From the NCBI GenBank assembly GCA_036555705.1, contig DATBKT010000269.1, forward strand, positions 1 through 13,746: a stretch of 13,746 bases of DNA. Direction: 5' to 3'. Within the stretch, counting starts at the first letter, position 1. Each line of letters opens with the position of its first letter. Below, in pieces: positions 13,719 to 13,746 of this stretch. Source of the DNA: JARBAU01 sp029237525 (GTDB taxonomy: Archaea > Thermoproteota > Nitrososphaeria > Nitrososphaerales > Nitrososphaeraceae). Below the pieces are notes generated by a model, which made no database searches, was not told the origin of the DNA, and saw only the letters and a list, made by a program, of their open reading frames with translations. A program made the position numbers and the translations under genes.

Positions 13719-13746
13719 TGTAAGTATTATGCGGAAGCCATAACAG

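Overview
The window most likely comes from an AT-rich ammonia-oxidising archaeon of the Nitrososphaerota (Thaumarchaeota), probably near Nitrosocosmicus/Nitrososphaera. The reasons are an archaeal TFB (TFIIB homologue), a PadR-type regulator, a lone C2H2 zinc-finger protein, a PsbP-like exported protein, and TATA-like boxes about 25-30 bp upstream of start codons. That spacing implies mostly leaderless mRNAs. The genus is inferred from gene families and base composition; no search was run.

Layout. Positions 1-265 hold the 3' end of a membrane-anchored protein. A PadR regulator follows (406-942), with a near-palindrome lying on its predicted transcription start. TFB is on the minus strand (1362-2378), and an amidase-signature enzyme on the plus strand (2887-4329). 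A minus-strand run follows: a small CPBP-type membrane protease, a C2H2 zinc-finger protein, an EXORDIUM-like HExxE protein and a Dam-like D12 adenine methyltransferase. The plus strand then carries a radical SAM protein, a broken VOC (glyoxalase-fold) gene, a PsbP-like protein and, at the end, a secreted alpha/beta hydrolase. Between the last two lie a minus-strand pseudogene and a minus-strand conserved hypothetical.

The genes do not form one obvious pathway. They are mostly single transcription units in an accessory-looking, decaying stretch. Decay signs are a frameshifted VOC gene, two diverged copies of a roughly 58-bp sequence flanking it, and an otherwise collinear pseudogene with two in-frame TGA codons. 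In addition, two minus-strand genes have a predicted leaderless ATG one base out of frame with the conserved coding region, and the CPBP gene has an in-frame TAA at codon 11 after an upstream ATG.

I found no tRNA, rRNA, CRISPR array, transposase or integrase. I see no convincing new multi-gene system. The most interesting items are the two-TGA pseudogene, the repeated relic around the VOC gene, the recurrent one-base offset at 5' ends, and the operator-like palindrome at the PadR gene.
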